This document shows positions 53,195 through 61,550 of a stretch of DNA of 64,000 bases, one piece after another. The notes under the pieces were generated by a model that saw only the letters and a program-made list of their open reading frames with translations, was not told the DNA's origin and searched no databases. The DNA lies in contig JARGPH010000010.1 of assembly GCA_029213065.1 (NCBI GenBank), forward strand, positions 1 to 64,000. Reading direction: 5' to 3'. How positions within the stretch are numbered: position 1 is the first letter of the stretch; each line of letters opens with the position of its first letter. The position numbers and the translations under genes are program-made. This stretch comes from Verrucomicrobiales bacterium (GTDB taxonomy: Bacteria > Verrucomicrobiota > Verrucomicrobiia > Verrucomicrobiales > DEV007).

Positions 53195-54235
53195 CTACTC
53201 TTTCTTCGCCTCGTCAGCCGGTGCATCCGCCTTCTCCTCAGGAGCGGGAGCGGCACCTTCCTCCGCAGCGGGAGCGGCCTCTGCTGCAGGGGCGAGCCTC
53301 ACCATAGGAGGACGCACTGCAAATTCCTGAAATTCTTCAGGCATGGTATCTTTTCCGAATCGCTTGGAATAGAGATACGCCAGCCCCTGCAACTGACTCA
53401 CCAGTCGCGCGTTGTCCGGAGAGAACCGGGGGTCCTTCTTGTGACTCACCATCGCTGCGCCCATCGCGAGCTTCGCCATGAGGTCATCGTTGCCTGAAGC
53501 AAGAGTGAATGCACGGTAATAGTCTTCCAATGCCTTAGCCGACTCATCAGCCGCATCGTAGACCTTCGCACGGAGGTAGGCCAGCTGAGCCAATTCGGCA
53601 GGCGGACGCTTCTTGAAATTGGGAGTCGAGAGCAACTTGGCATCTCCAACGACCGGCTCCTCATAAGTGGCGATTGCCGCTTTCAGCCCGTCCATGTCAT
53701 TGGCCCCCAGTTTCGCCCAGAGCTTCTGGAACTCATGAAGCTTTTGATAGCGCTCACCCAGATTGGTCTCCACAACCTTCGAGACCGGAGCCTCCATGAT
53801 TTGAGCCAATGCGGCGTAGTTTCCCGAGCGCTTCAGTGACTCCATCTGATAGAAGAGCGCCTCTGCTGCGAAGCTTTGGGGCACAGAAAGAATGATCGCG
53901 TAATTCCGCGCCACATCCCCGAAGGCAGTCGCGGCAGCCGCATAGTCACCGGCCGCAAAAAGGGCCCGGGGCTCACCCAGGGCTTCGACCCGCTCTTCAA
54001 AACGAATCAACTTATCGAGGCCCTCCCCTTTGATCTTCGCATAAGGAAGCAGCTGTCCCGGACGCCCTTGAGCTGAGGAAAAAATGATCCCCTGCGCATT
54101 GGCACCTTGAACATACCCCTGTGGATTCCCGCCCTCATTCAGAGAGAGAAAGGCAGCCGTTTCTTTGACCTGACCGAAAGCAGTGCTCGTGAGAGTTGCG
54201 AGGACCAGAGTAAAACTAGTAGTAAAACGTTTCAT
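53195..54235 (-). CDS. secreted TPR-like protein
   Basis: A 346-residue protein with a signal peptide ending Ala-Phe-Gly-Gln and helical TPR-like hairpins through about 90-290 (for example Ala-Ala-Gly-Asp-Tyr-Ala-Ala-Ala-Ala-Thr-Ala-Phe and Ala-Leu-Glu-Asp-Tyr-Tyr-Arg-Ala-Phe). The C-terminal 40 residues are Ala/Glu/Pro-rich. The ATG at 54235 is preferred to a TTG at 54262. It ends the ExbB-ExbD-TPR operon, 31 nt after the giant TPR gene. It is likely a periplasmic scaffold for the energised complex; the function is inferred from position. Confidence 0.78.
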   Translation of the reverse strand: MKRFTTSFTLVLATLTSTAFGQVKETAAFLSLNEGGNPQGYVQGANAQGIIFSSAQGRPGQLLPYAKIKGEGLDKLIRFEERVEALGEPRALFAAGDYAAAATAFGDVARNYAIILSVPQSFAAEALFYQMESLKRSGNYAALAQIMEAPVSKVVETNLGERYQKLHEFQKLWAKLGANDMDGLKAAIATYEEPVVGDAKLLSTPNFKKRPPAELAQLAYLRAKVYDAADESAKALEDYYRAFTLASGNDDLMAKLAMGAAMVSHKKDPRFSPDNARLVSQLQGLAYLYSKRFGKDTMPEEFQEFAVRPPMVRLAPAAEAAPAAEEGAAPAPEEKADAPADEAKKE

Positions 54236-54266
54236 GATTGTTTTGTGTCGTTTGGTTGCCAATTCC

Positions 54267-57200
54267 CTATTCCGCCGGAGCGATTCCCAATTCAGTGTCT
54301 ACCGCCAGCTCCTCTTCAGGCGTCACGCCCAATTGCGCCTTCATTTCCGTAATTCCACGCCGCAGTCGACGAAGCGCTCCCGAGGGAGAATCCTCGTCAG
54401 TGAGATTCTGCCACTGGAAGAGGAATTTTTTCGTCAACTTATACAAGGCGAGTTCACGCTTCCGCTTCGCCTCAATATCAAGGGGCGTATCCGTTGGCAT
54501 TTTCGCAAAGTCAGCCATGCTGTTGGGAATGTATTTCTCCCACGATTGAGTGACGTAGTCGTAATAGCGGGCATAGGTCGAGACGACGGAGAGATAAGCC
54601 TGATTCGCCTGAGCCGGCTCGCCCAGCTCATCAAAGACGGTCCCCATGAGGAAGCCAGCCTCTGCGCGGCGTTCTTTATCCTGCTTGAAGATATTCTTGT
54701 CCTTGTTGATCACATCGAGTGCAGCAAGCGCATCCTTCCACTCCTCATTCTTGATATGGAGATAAGCCAAGTTCATATAAGCAGGCCCGATGAGAGCTTT
54801 GTCATTCAGCTTGATGACCCGCTTGAAACGCTCTCTTGCTGAGGACACCTTGGCGGGATCGGCAGCACGCATTTCGATTTCACCCAGAGCCATCTCAGCG
54901 GGCGCTTTGAAGGCATCGGCGTCAGGATTGGTCCGCGCCAACAATTCTTCGAAATACGGGACCCCGAGGAAGGGGTTGTCCCCTTTCGCAAAGTGAAGTC
55001 CCACCTGCTGGAGCGCGAACTCGGAAAGCTTGCGCTTATCAAAGAGCCGAAGCTCCTCGAAAACTTCTCCAATCTGAGCCTCGACCGCCGCATACTCGGG
55101 CGAATCCTGCTTCATCTTTGAACGTGACTCCTGAAGGACAATCACCTTCTGAATCTTCAGCCAGGTAAGGAGCGCCTGGTTGGAAGGGTCCATCCCCGGG
55201 AAACTGTCCAATCTCGCAAGGGTCTCCTCGAGGCCACGCACCCTGACAGATGCCTCGGCGTAGGAGCCGATCGCCTGACGGAGCAGCGTAATATCCTGTT
55301 CCTCCGGCGGCATATTTCCGAGAAGCAAAATCATCTTCTCCACCTGAAGGAGTCCTTCTTCGCCCCGATCCGCAGCCTCAAGATGCTCCAGTGAGAAAAC
55401 CGAAATCTGAGCCTCCCAGTACCAGTTGGCACCGGCGTATTCGGGGAAGAAATGATCAAACTGAGCAATCCCCTTTTCCACTTCCTCGTTCTGATAATAC
55501 AAATCAGCAGATTTCCACAGGGCCTCTGCGACAGAACTCCTGTAAGCATCAGCTCGATCGGAATCACGGGCAATCGCAGCCTCGCCGGCTTCCACTGCCG
55601 CCACATAGGCGTCGAGAGCCTCCTTCTTCAAAGCCGGCTCTTTATCTTTTTCCTCTTTGACCAGCTTTCCGGCCTGAATCAGATAAGCATCGCCCTTAAT
55701 ATTCAAGGTTCGCCCGAGCTGATTGGAATCGGGCTTTTCAGCAATAATGCGATCCACTGCGGCGATCGAAGCAGGGTAATCCTCAAGATTGAATCGGGCC
55801 ACAGCGAGATCAGCGAGCCCCGCATCGAGGAATCGCTCAGATTCGGGGAACTCCTTCAAAAACTCTTCATACTGGTCTGCCGCCTCACGCATTTTACCTC
55901 GGACCAGCGAGTTACTGGCACGGTGATACATCACAATCTCGCGATTTCCACCATCGGGATAATGCTTCACATATTCAGCAAAAGGCTCAGTCGCCTCTTC
56001 ATGCATCGTTGTTGAATAGAGCGCGAGAGGGTAAAGAGAGTCGGCAAGCTCACGCTGTGCATCGCCGGGCTCGTAACGCTCCCGAACTCTTTCACTGATT
56101 GATTTCACCTGATCATACTGGCCCGATGTGAACAGGGACTGGAGCATGAAGGTGGATACATTGTTCCGAAGAGCGCTGTCTTCAGCGGCTGAAGCCATGA
56201 AAGCCTCGCCGAAATACTGAGCCGCCGGATAATCTCCCAGCATGGAGGACAAGCGCGAGGCTTCGTGAAGGATTTCGCTGTGCAAAGCGGGATCCACCTC
56301 TGGAAAATCCTCAGCAAGATGCCAGTAGATCGCGCGCGGGCCGATCAAGCTGCCCATTCGCTCGTAGCAGGTCGCGATGAGACGGAGGGTCTCCGCGTCC
56401 GGATGCAAAGGGGCCTTCTCACGCTCGTCGAGTTGAGTCAAAATATGCTGATACTGGGAAGGAATTCCCGCCCCGATGGGGAGACGACCGAGACTCAGAT
56501 CAATGTCATCACGAATATCCTGAATCGTCGGAACATAGGCAAAATAACGAAGTGCCAGAGGATAGAGACCGGCCTTGGTTGACTCAAATCCAAGCTTTCG
56601 AAGGCGATCTACGAAACCGAATCGATAACTGTCCAGCGGGGCGAGGTCGACGAGATTACCATTCTTGTCGAGAAACTCGTGGGCACGCTCAGCCACTTTC
56701 TCGAACTCGACATCATCGGTCCCCGCGGCATTGGCGCGCTCAACCCAGACCAGCCCCAGCTCAAGAACCCCCTGCATGAGAAACTGAGGAGTCACCTGCC
56801 ACTCTTCGCGGTTATCAAAAAGCTCCTGGATCGCAGCGATGCCTTCATCCATTCGGCCCAACTTCATGAGAGAGCCACCGTAGCGAAGCTTGAAGCTGTT
56901 ACGGACCTGTCCCAGTTCCTCGGGATCAGGTTTACCAGCCAAATACTCATCGTAAAGCTTGATCGCCTCTTCATGATTCCCCAGCTGCGCTTCACAAAAA
57001 CCCAACTGAAATTTAGCGAGGGACTCACGGGGATTTTTGCTCTTGATAGGAGATTCCACTCTCTCGGCCCACTCAGCAGCATTCACACTGATCGTGAACA
57101 CTTCCTTGGCATCTTCCCAGCGCGCTTGCGGAAGCAATGTCATCCCGTAGTCGAAAAGAAGACCACCGGCCTGAGCTCCAAAATCCTCAAACAACGTTTC

Positions 57201-57401
57201 ATAGCCGCCTGACAACTCGAACAACCGCTCAAAAGTCTTCGAGGCATCGGCACTCTGACCCGACATATTGAGTTCGACCGCTTTCTGATAGAGGGCCTCG
57301 ACCGATACGTCTTCCTCCTGAGCCGTGACGTTAACCGCGCTGAACGCGAGAATGCCCGCGACGGGAAGGAGAAGGAGAGATTGTTTCAACCAGTATTTCA
57401 T
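54267..57401 (-). CDS. large secreted TPR protein of the ExbB/ExbD operon
   Basis: A 1044-residue exported protein made mostly of tetratricopeptide-type helical hairpins (for example Ala-Leu-Tyr-Gln-Lys-Ala-Val-Glu-Leu-Asn near 37, Gly-Asn-His-Glu-Glu-Ala-Ile-Lys-Leu-Tyr-Asp, and Glu-Trp-Lys-Asp-Ala-Leu-Ala-Ala-Leu). The signal peptide ends near Val-Thr-Ala-Gln. The start ATG at 57401 is chosen over a TTG at 57410. TPR proteins in such operons are thought to replace or support TonB/TolA in linking the inner-membrane motor to an outer-membrane target. It lies 38 nt after the third ExbD gene. Confidence 0.85.
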   Translation of the reverse strand: MKYWLKQSLLLLPVAGILAFSAVNVTAQEEDVSVEALYQKAVELNMSGQSADASKTFERLFELSGGYETLFEDFGAQAGGLLFDYGMTLLPQARWEDAKEVFTISVNAAEWAERVESPIKSKNPRESLAKFQLGFCEAQLGNHEEAIKLYDEYLAGKPDPEELGQVRNSFKLRYGGSLMKLGRMDEGIAAIQELFDNREEWQVTPQFLMQGVLELGLVWVERANAAGTDDVEFEKVAERAHEFLDKNGNLVDLAPLDSYRFGFVDRLRKLGFESTKAGLYPLALRYFAYVPTIQDIRDDIDLSLGRLPIGAGIPSQYQHILTQLDEREKAPLHPDAETLRLIATCYERMGSLIGPRAIYWHLAEDFPEVDPALHSEILHEASRLSSMLGDYPAAQYFGEAFMASAAEDSALRNNVSTFMLQSLFTSGQYDQVKSISERVRERYEPGDAQRELADSLYPLALYSTTMHEEATEPFAEYVKHYPDGGNREIVMYHRASNSLVRGKMREAADQYEEFLKEFPESERFLDAGLADLAVARFNLEDYPASIAAVDRIIAEKPDSNQLGRTLNIKGDAYLIQAGKLVKEEKDKEPALKKEALDAYVAAVEAGEAAIARDSDRADAYRSSVAEALWKSADLYYQNEEVEKGIAQFDHFFPEYAGANWYWEAQISVFSLEHLEAADRGEEGLLQVEKMILLLGNMPPEEQDITLLRQAIGSYAEASVRVRGLEETLARLDSFPGMDPSNQALLTWLKIQKVIVLQESRSKMKQDSPEYAAVEAQIGEVFEELRLFDKRKLSEFALQQVGLHFAKGDNPFLGVPYFEELLARTNPDADAFKAPAEMALGEIEMRAADPAKVSSARERFKRVIKLNDKALIGPAYMNLAYLHIKNEEWKDALAALDVINKDKNIFKQDKERRAEAGFLMGTVFDELGEPAQANQAYLSVVSTYARYYDYVTQSWEKYIPNSMADFAKMPTDTPLDIEAKRKRELALYKLTKKFLFQWQNLTDEDSPSGALRRLRRGITEMKAQLGVTPEEELAVDTELGIAPAE

Positions 57402-57439
57402 TTTTAACAAAAGAGAGAAGTGGGGAGTAAGGGGTGGAG

Positions 57440-57910
57440 TTAGTCACCCGTTTTGGAAAAGCCTTCGAGAGAAACCCGATCAATCCCGAGGCCGGAAAGA
57501 CAATTAATGACATCGATAAAGCGCTGCCCGGAGACGCTGTCGTCAACCTTCAACTGAACTGAAGGTCCCTGTGCAAGGTCGTAAACACGATACGCTTCAA
57601 GGAAAGAAGTGAGACGATCTTCGAGCATCGCGAGATGACTTGAATTTACATCCGTATCCAAAACTTCCTGATCCATTATCACAGTCCCTGAAGCATCCAC
57701 TTCGATGGTGGGCGGATCAGGCAGGAAGCGCTCCACCGCCCGCCCCTTCCGGTCATCTGGCATTGTCAGGCCGAGGTCGGACTCACGTGGCTCCAGCGTT
57801 GAAGTGATCAAAAAATAAATCAGGAGGAGAAAACTCACATCAATGAGCGAGGAAATATCCAGTCCACCAAAGTCCTCGTCATTCAAATGTTTACGCTGGT
57901 TTCCTCTCAT
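57440..57910 (-). CDS. ExbD/TolR-family protein (third copy)
   Basis: A 156-residue biopolymer-transport protein. A short cytoplasmic N-terminus precedes one membrane helix starting Asp-Ile-Ser-Ser-Leu-Ile-Asp-Val-Ser-Phe-Leu-Leu-Leu-Ile-Tyr-Phe, where the Asp is the proton-coupling residue of the family, then a periplasmic domain ending in a TolR-type fold. The ATG at 57910 is preferred over a TTG at 57934. It is very similar in its helix to the next upstream copy (57982-58437), so these two are recent duplicates. Confidence 0.9.
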   Translation of the reverse strand: MRGNQRKHLNDEDFGGLDISSLIDVSFLLLIYFLITSTLEPRESDLGLTMPDDRKGRAVERFLPDPPTIEVDASGTVIMDQEVLDTDVNSSHLAMLEDRLTSFLEAYRVYDLAQGPSVQLKVDDSVSGQRFIDVINCLSGLGIDRVSLEGFSKTGD

Positions 57911-57981
57911 AGTCGGCACGCCGGTTTCCGGCAACTTACGTCCCCGTTTCCGGAGACAGGTTAAGCCACCCCGCCGGAACC

Positions 57982-58437
57982 CTATTCTTCGGTAAATCCA
58001 GTAATGGTGACGTTACTAATTCCGACATCCTTGTCCGCCAAAGCGTTCAAAACATCGATAAAGCGCTGCCCCTTGGCCGCATCATCAGCAGCGATAATCA
58101 CCATGGGCTTGGAATCGGTGAGGCGGGCACTCTCCGCATATGTCCGGAGACGATCCAGAAGCATTGGAACCTCACGTGTCGCGGGATCCGTATCGAGGAC
58201 CTCGTCATTTAAAACAATATGCCCCGAGCTGTTCACCTCGACCGTCATCTGGTCAATCTCGACCTCAGCTGAGCCCGAAGAGTTATTCGTCGGCATCGTC
58301 ATTCCGAGATCCGCCTCCTTGGGATCAAGCGTCGACGTCACCAGGAAATAAATAAGAAGAAGGAAACTGACGTCAATCAATGACGACATATCCAACTCGG
58401 GATCAGCTTCTTCTGTAACCTGTCTGCGGCCTGCCAT
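57982..58437 (-). CDS. ExbD/TolR-family protein (second copy)
   Basis: A 151-residue ExbD with the same layout: a cytoplasmic N-terminus, a helix with Leu-Asp-Met-Ser-Ser-Leu-Ile-Asp-Val-Ser-Phe-Leu-Leu-Leu-Ile-Tyr (Asp as proton relay), then a periplasmic alpha/beta domain. It shares the Thr-Ser-Thr-Leu and Glu-Val-Leu-Asp-Thr-Asp motifs with the third copy. It works with ExbB in using the proton gradient to move or pull on envelope partners. Confidence 0.92.
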   Translation of the reverse strand: MAGRRQVTEEADPELDMSSLIDVSFLLLIYFLVTSTLDPKEADLGMTMPTNNSSGSAEVEIDQMTVEVNSSGHIVLNDEVLDTDPATREVPMLLDRLRTYAESARLTDSKPMVIIAADDAAKGQRFIDVLNALADKDVGISNVTITGFTEE

Positions 58438-58472
58438 AACAATAAATCGTATCTCTTAAATTCGAACCAACT

Positions 58473-58925
58473 CTATTTCTCCACCACGTAACTTCCGAAA
58501 ATAACGTCACTCACGCCTGCCTCACCGGCGGCCTGGACCACCTTCTTAATGACACGCGTGTCGACATCCTCATCCGCACGGAGATTCAGTCGCGTCGGGA
58601 TCCCCGCATTCTCGTTTTTGAGCCTTGCCTGATCAACGTAGTCTGTAATCGCCTCCACGGTGGGAAGCTCCTCCTTACCCTGCGCCCAGATGGAACCATC
58701 TGAGAGTACATTCACAACAACGCGACCGGAAGCATTCTTCGCGACTTGCGCGTTGGTTGCTGTCGGGGGATTCACACGCTTATCGATCTCCACAATAATC
58801 AGGTGTGAGCTGACCATGAAGAAAATCAAAAGCAGGAACACAAGATCAATCATGGACGACATGTCCATGGCGAGCTCTTCGCCTTCAGCTGCTCTAACTG
58901 CCGCTTGTAATTTTGCTGATGCCAT
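58473..58925 (-). CDS. ExbD/TolR-family protein (first copy)
   Basis: A 150-residue ExbD, less similar to the other two. The helix begins Met-Asp-Met-Ser-Ser-Met-Ile-Asp-Leu-Val-Phe-Leu-Leu-Leu-Ile-Phe-Phe-Met-Val, with the conserved Asp. The periplasmic domain ends near Gly-Ser-Tyr-Val. It is 68 nt downstream of the ExbB gene and probably the most ancestral of the three, with the later pair having diverged after duplication. Confidence 0.92.
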   Translation of the reverse strand: MASAKLQAAVRAAEGEELAMDMSSMIDLVFLLLIFFMVSSHLIIVEIDKRVNPPTATNAQVAKNASGRVVVNVLSDGSIWAQGKEELPTVEAITDYVDQARLKNENAGIPTRLNLRADEDVDTRVIKKVVQAAGEAGVSDVIFGSYVVEK

Positions 58926-58993
58926 GTGGGGGAGGAGATTTAACGATGAGAGAACAAGCCACAGAATGAACTGCGGCCATAACTCCCGAAAGA

Positions 58994-59803
58994 TTACCCT
59001 TCGGAAATACCTTCAGGAACTTTAGCAAGCTGCTGATCAGCATTCACCGTTCCGATCGCAAGCTCGAGACCTTCGATGGCAGTTTCCTGCGCATTGGCAA
59101 CGAGCTGGTTGAACTTGTTCTTAAAAATGTAGAAACAGAAGATACTCGGAATCGCAACAACAAGACCACCGGCCGTCGTCATCAGTGCCAGTGAGATATC
59201 GCCGGCGAGCTTACTCGGGTCGGATCCACCGGCGAGGCCCATGGTATCGAACGCCATAATCATACCGGCAACGGTTCCGAAAAGTCCGATCATCGGTGCC
59301 GCCTGGGCAATCACCGAAAAGTAACCGATCCAGGACATGTAACGAGAATTCTCACGAATCGAGAAATCAGCGATCGCATCTTCCACTTTGGTCCTTCCCA
59401 AATTCTCAGGATCTGTGGCATCCACGAGCGGATAAGAGCTGGCAGCCATGCGCCCGAGGTAGGAAGGATCCTGAGCAGCTACGTCAATTGAACTGCGAAC
59501 GCGAACGTCTGCCATATTGGCAAGAATCGCATCGCGAAGCCCCGGTGGAACGAACTTCTTTTTTGAAAGCTGAAGCGCATTGAAAACCGCGAGTGTAATC
59601 ATCAGGACCGAGAGAATGCCGATGGGAGCCATGAAGACTCCGGCATCCATGATCTTGTCCATGAGGGTTTTCTTTTCGCCTTCGCCGGCTGCAGCAGCCG
59701 CGTCCTCTCCGAAAAGATCGGGAGCAATCAAAGTAACGAACAAAACTAGCGCAAGGGTTATGAGATGACGCTTTGATCGGAGGAAGGACAAATTAAATGA
59801 CAT
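58994..59803 (-). CDS. MotA/TolQ/ExbB-family proton channel protein
   Basis: A 269-residue membrane protein with a signal-like N-terminal helix (about 11-30) and three main helices. The family motif Ala-Gln-Ala-Ala-Pro-Met-Ile-Gly-Leu-Phe-Gly-Thr-Val-Ala-Gly-Met-Ile precedes the Thr-Thr-Ala-Gly-Gly-Leu-Val-Val-Ala-Ile-Pro segment that lines the proton path. It is the first gene of the operon: ExbB, three ExbD, two TPR proteins. The N-terminal helix before a periplasmic stretch is common in PVC-group ExbB proteins. Confidence 0.93.
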   Translation of the reverse strand: MSFNLSFLRSKRHLITLALVLFVTLIAPDLFGEDAAAAAGEGEKKTLMDKIMDAGVFMAPIGILSVLMITLAVFNALQLSKKKFVPPGLRDAILANMADVRVRSSIDVAAQDPSYLGRMAASSYPLVDATDPENLGRTKVEDAIADFSIRENSRYMSWIGYFSVIAQAAPMIGLFGTVAGMIMAFDTMGLAGGSDPSKLAGDISLALMTTAGGLVVAIPSIFCFYIFKNKFNQLVANAQETAIEGLELAIGTVNADQQLAKVPEGISEG

Positions 59804-59903
59804 CAGTAATCTGGTTTTTTTTTAGTTAATTGTGAGAGGCATTTCTTGAGGCATTTTGGAAAAAGAGTAAAGCAAAAAACCGCAATTATTTCTTATTCCC
59901 TCC

Positions 59904-60638
59904 TTAAGAAGCGGAATCTCCCGTAATCTCAAGAAAGAGTGCCTCCAAACTGAGGTCACCAGAACTGTCAAACTGGTTGGCGATCTCATCAACAGTTCCG
60001 AGTGCGAGAAGTTTCCCGTCATTAATGATCCCGACCCGGTCGGCGAGTTCATGGGCGACATTCAGCAGATGCGTTGATAGAAAAATGGTCACTCCGGCCT
60101 CGCTTCTTGCTTTCAGCTCCTCTTTCACGACCCGCGCATTGCGGGGATCGAGTCCGACCATCGGCTCATCGATGATGATCACTTCCGGCTCATGCAAGAG
60201 AGCGGATGCGATCGCAAGGCGCTGTCGCGTTCCATGACTCAGATTTTCAATCCGCTGCCGGCCGTATGGAATCAGTGAAAACTGATCCATCAGCTTTGAA
60301 GTGCGCACCCTTGCCTCTTCATGCTCAACCTCAAAGAGTTCCCCGATAAAAGCCATGAACTCAATCGAAGTGAGCTTGCCATAAAACTCAGCCACGTCCG
60401 GAATGTAGCCGATTCGTTTCTTAGCCTCCATTGGCTCTTTCTGAATATCAAAGCCGCAAATCTTCGCCTCCCCTTCCGTCGGAGCCATCAGACCCGTCAG
60501 CAACTTTATCGTCGTCGTCTTCCCCGCCGCATTCGGCCCGAGGAAGGCAAAAAACTCACCCTTCGCGATTTCGAGATTGAGATTGTCGAGCGCGAGCAAA
60601 TCACCGTAGCGCATCGAGAGATTGGAAATTTCGATCAT
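59904..60638 (-). CDS. ABC transporter ATP-binding protein
   Basis: A 244-residue ATPase subunit of a CcmA-like exporter. Walker A Gly34-Pro-Asn-Ala-Ala-Gly-Lys-Thr41. The signature motif is Leu-Ser-His-Gly-Thr-Arg-Gln-Arg rather than the usual Leu-Ser-Gly-Gly-Gln. Walker B is Val-Ile-Ile-Ile-Asp-Glu-Pro, followed by a His switch (Ser-Thr-His). The membrane partner is not in the window next to it; downstream lies the ExbB operon. It overlaps the upstream gene by ATGA, so the two are translationally coupled. Confidence 0.9.
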   Translation of the reverse strand: MIEISNLSMRYGDLLALDNLNLEIAKGEFFAFLGPNAAGKTTTIKLLTGLMAPTEGEAKICGFDIQKEPMEAKKRIGYIPDVAEFYGKLTSIEFMAFIGELFEVEHEEARVRTSKLMDQFSLIPYGRQRIENLSHGTRQRLAIASALLHEPEVIIIDEPMVGLDPRNARVVKEELKARSEAGVTIFLSTHLLNVAHELADRVGIINDGKLLALGTVDEIANQFDSSGDLSLEALFLEITGDSAS

Positions 60639-61435
60639 GATTGAATCGGTTTAACTTTACGGTAGGCATCGAGCGGCACGAGGATTTCAGAAACGGCTTC
60701 AAATCCCAGTGCTGATTCGATTCGCAGAGGTTCCCCCGCTTCGCTGATATAAATTTTCAGTTCCTGATCCTGCTCCGGCATTCGAATCACAAGCAGGTAG
60801 GCACGCAGATCCCGGCCTCCGAAGGAAAACTTACCCATCCTCGCCTCCGTCTCCCAGGTCATCTCAGCAGGGTTCAGCAACTGAGAGAATGGCCCCGCGC
60901 TCATCGCGAGCAACTGGGCTGGAATCACGGCGCTTGCTCCCGCCGCTTCGCTGTCATAGCTGAAGACCTCCTGCTTACCGAGAACAGCCTTCGCTTTGAC
61001 CGCTTTGGTAGCGCCATCCAGCTCCAGATGAGCGGTGATTTGCTTTGATGGAATCCGGACCGAGAGCGTTCCCTTCCCCGGCTCCATCGTCTCCGAAAAC
61101 TCCATCGTTCCCTTCCAGAACAATTGGAGATTGGGAACCGTATCGCTGGAGAGGTCATTCTCGATCGCCGAAGTGATCGAAATCACATTGGTGAACTCCC
61201 CCGAGACGGGATCCTCGCCGCTGCCGCCGGAAATCGTGACTATCCCGCGGCGCGCACCACTCTCGAGCAGGGTCATCGTCGTGGAGTCATTCCACCCGAA
61301 GAAGACATCATAGACCTCCCGGGTGTCGACCTGAGCCATCCGCGATTCAGGCGGTGCCCACACCACCATCCCGAGCCAGCCGAGACTGCCGACCCAAAAT
61401 AAAGTTACGATGACAGCGATGACCCGGAAGCGCAT
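60635..61435 (-). CDS. membrane-anchored protein, unknown, coupled to the ABC ATPase
   Basis: A 266-residue protein with an N-terminal hydrophobic segment (about 5-26) serving as signal or anchor. The rest is beta-strand-rich (for example Leu-Glu-Leu-Asp-Gly-Ala and Leu-Arg-Ala-Tyr-Leu-Leu-Val-Ile), loosely like lipocalin- or LolA-type folds. No family recognised. Its stop overlaps the start of the ATPase gene by 4 nt. A role as an accessory of the transporter is likely. Confidence 0.65.
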   Translation of the reverse strand: MRFRVIAVIVTLFWVGSLGWLGMVVWAPPESRMAQVDTREVYDVFFGWNDSTTMTLLESGARRGIVTISGGSGEDPVSGEFTNVISITSAIENDLSSDTVPNLQLFWKGTMEFSETMEPGKGTLSVRIPSKQITAHLELDGATKAVKAKAVLGKQEVFSYDSEAAGASAVIPAQLLAMSAGPFSQLLNPAEMTWETEARMGKFSFGGRDLRAYLLVIRMPEQDQELKIYISEAGEPLRIESALGFEAVSEILVPLDAYRKVKPIQS

Positions 61436-61550
61436 TCACGAGCCTAACATCACCGCGAAGAAAAGCTCAACTCTCTTTATCACTCACGGGACGAATAAGT
61501 GCGACCCTCCCCGGCAGAGGAGTCAGGTCACAGGTAGGCACTGTCCGTGC

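Noticed and set aside
52689-53307. Short open frames on both strands in the gap and at the end of the TPR gene
   Set aside because: They overlap one another or a supported gene, have Pro/Arg/Ser-rich sequence and no start signals.
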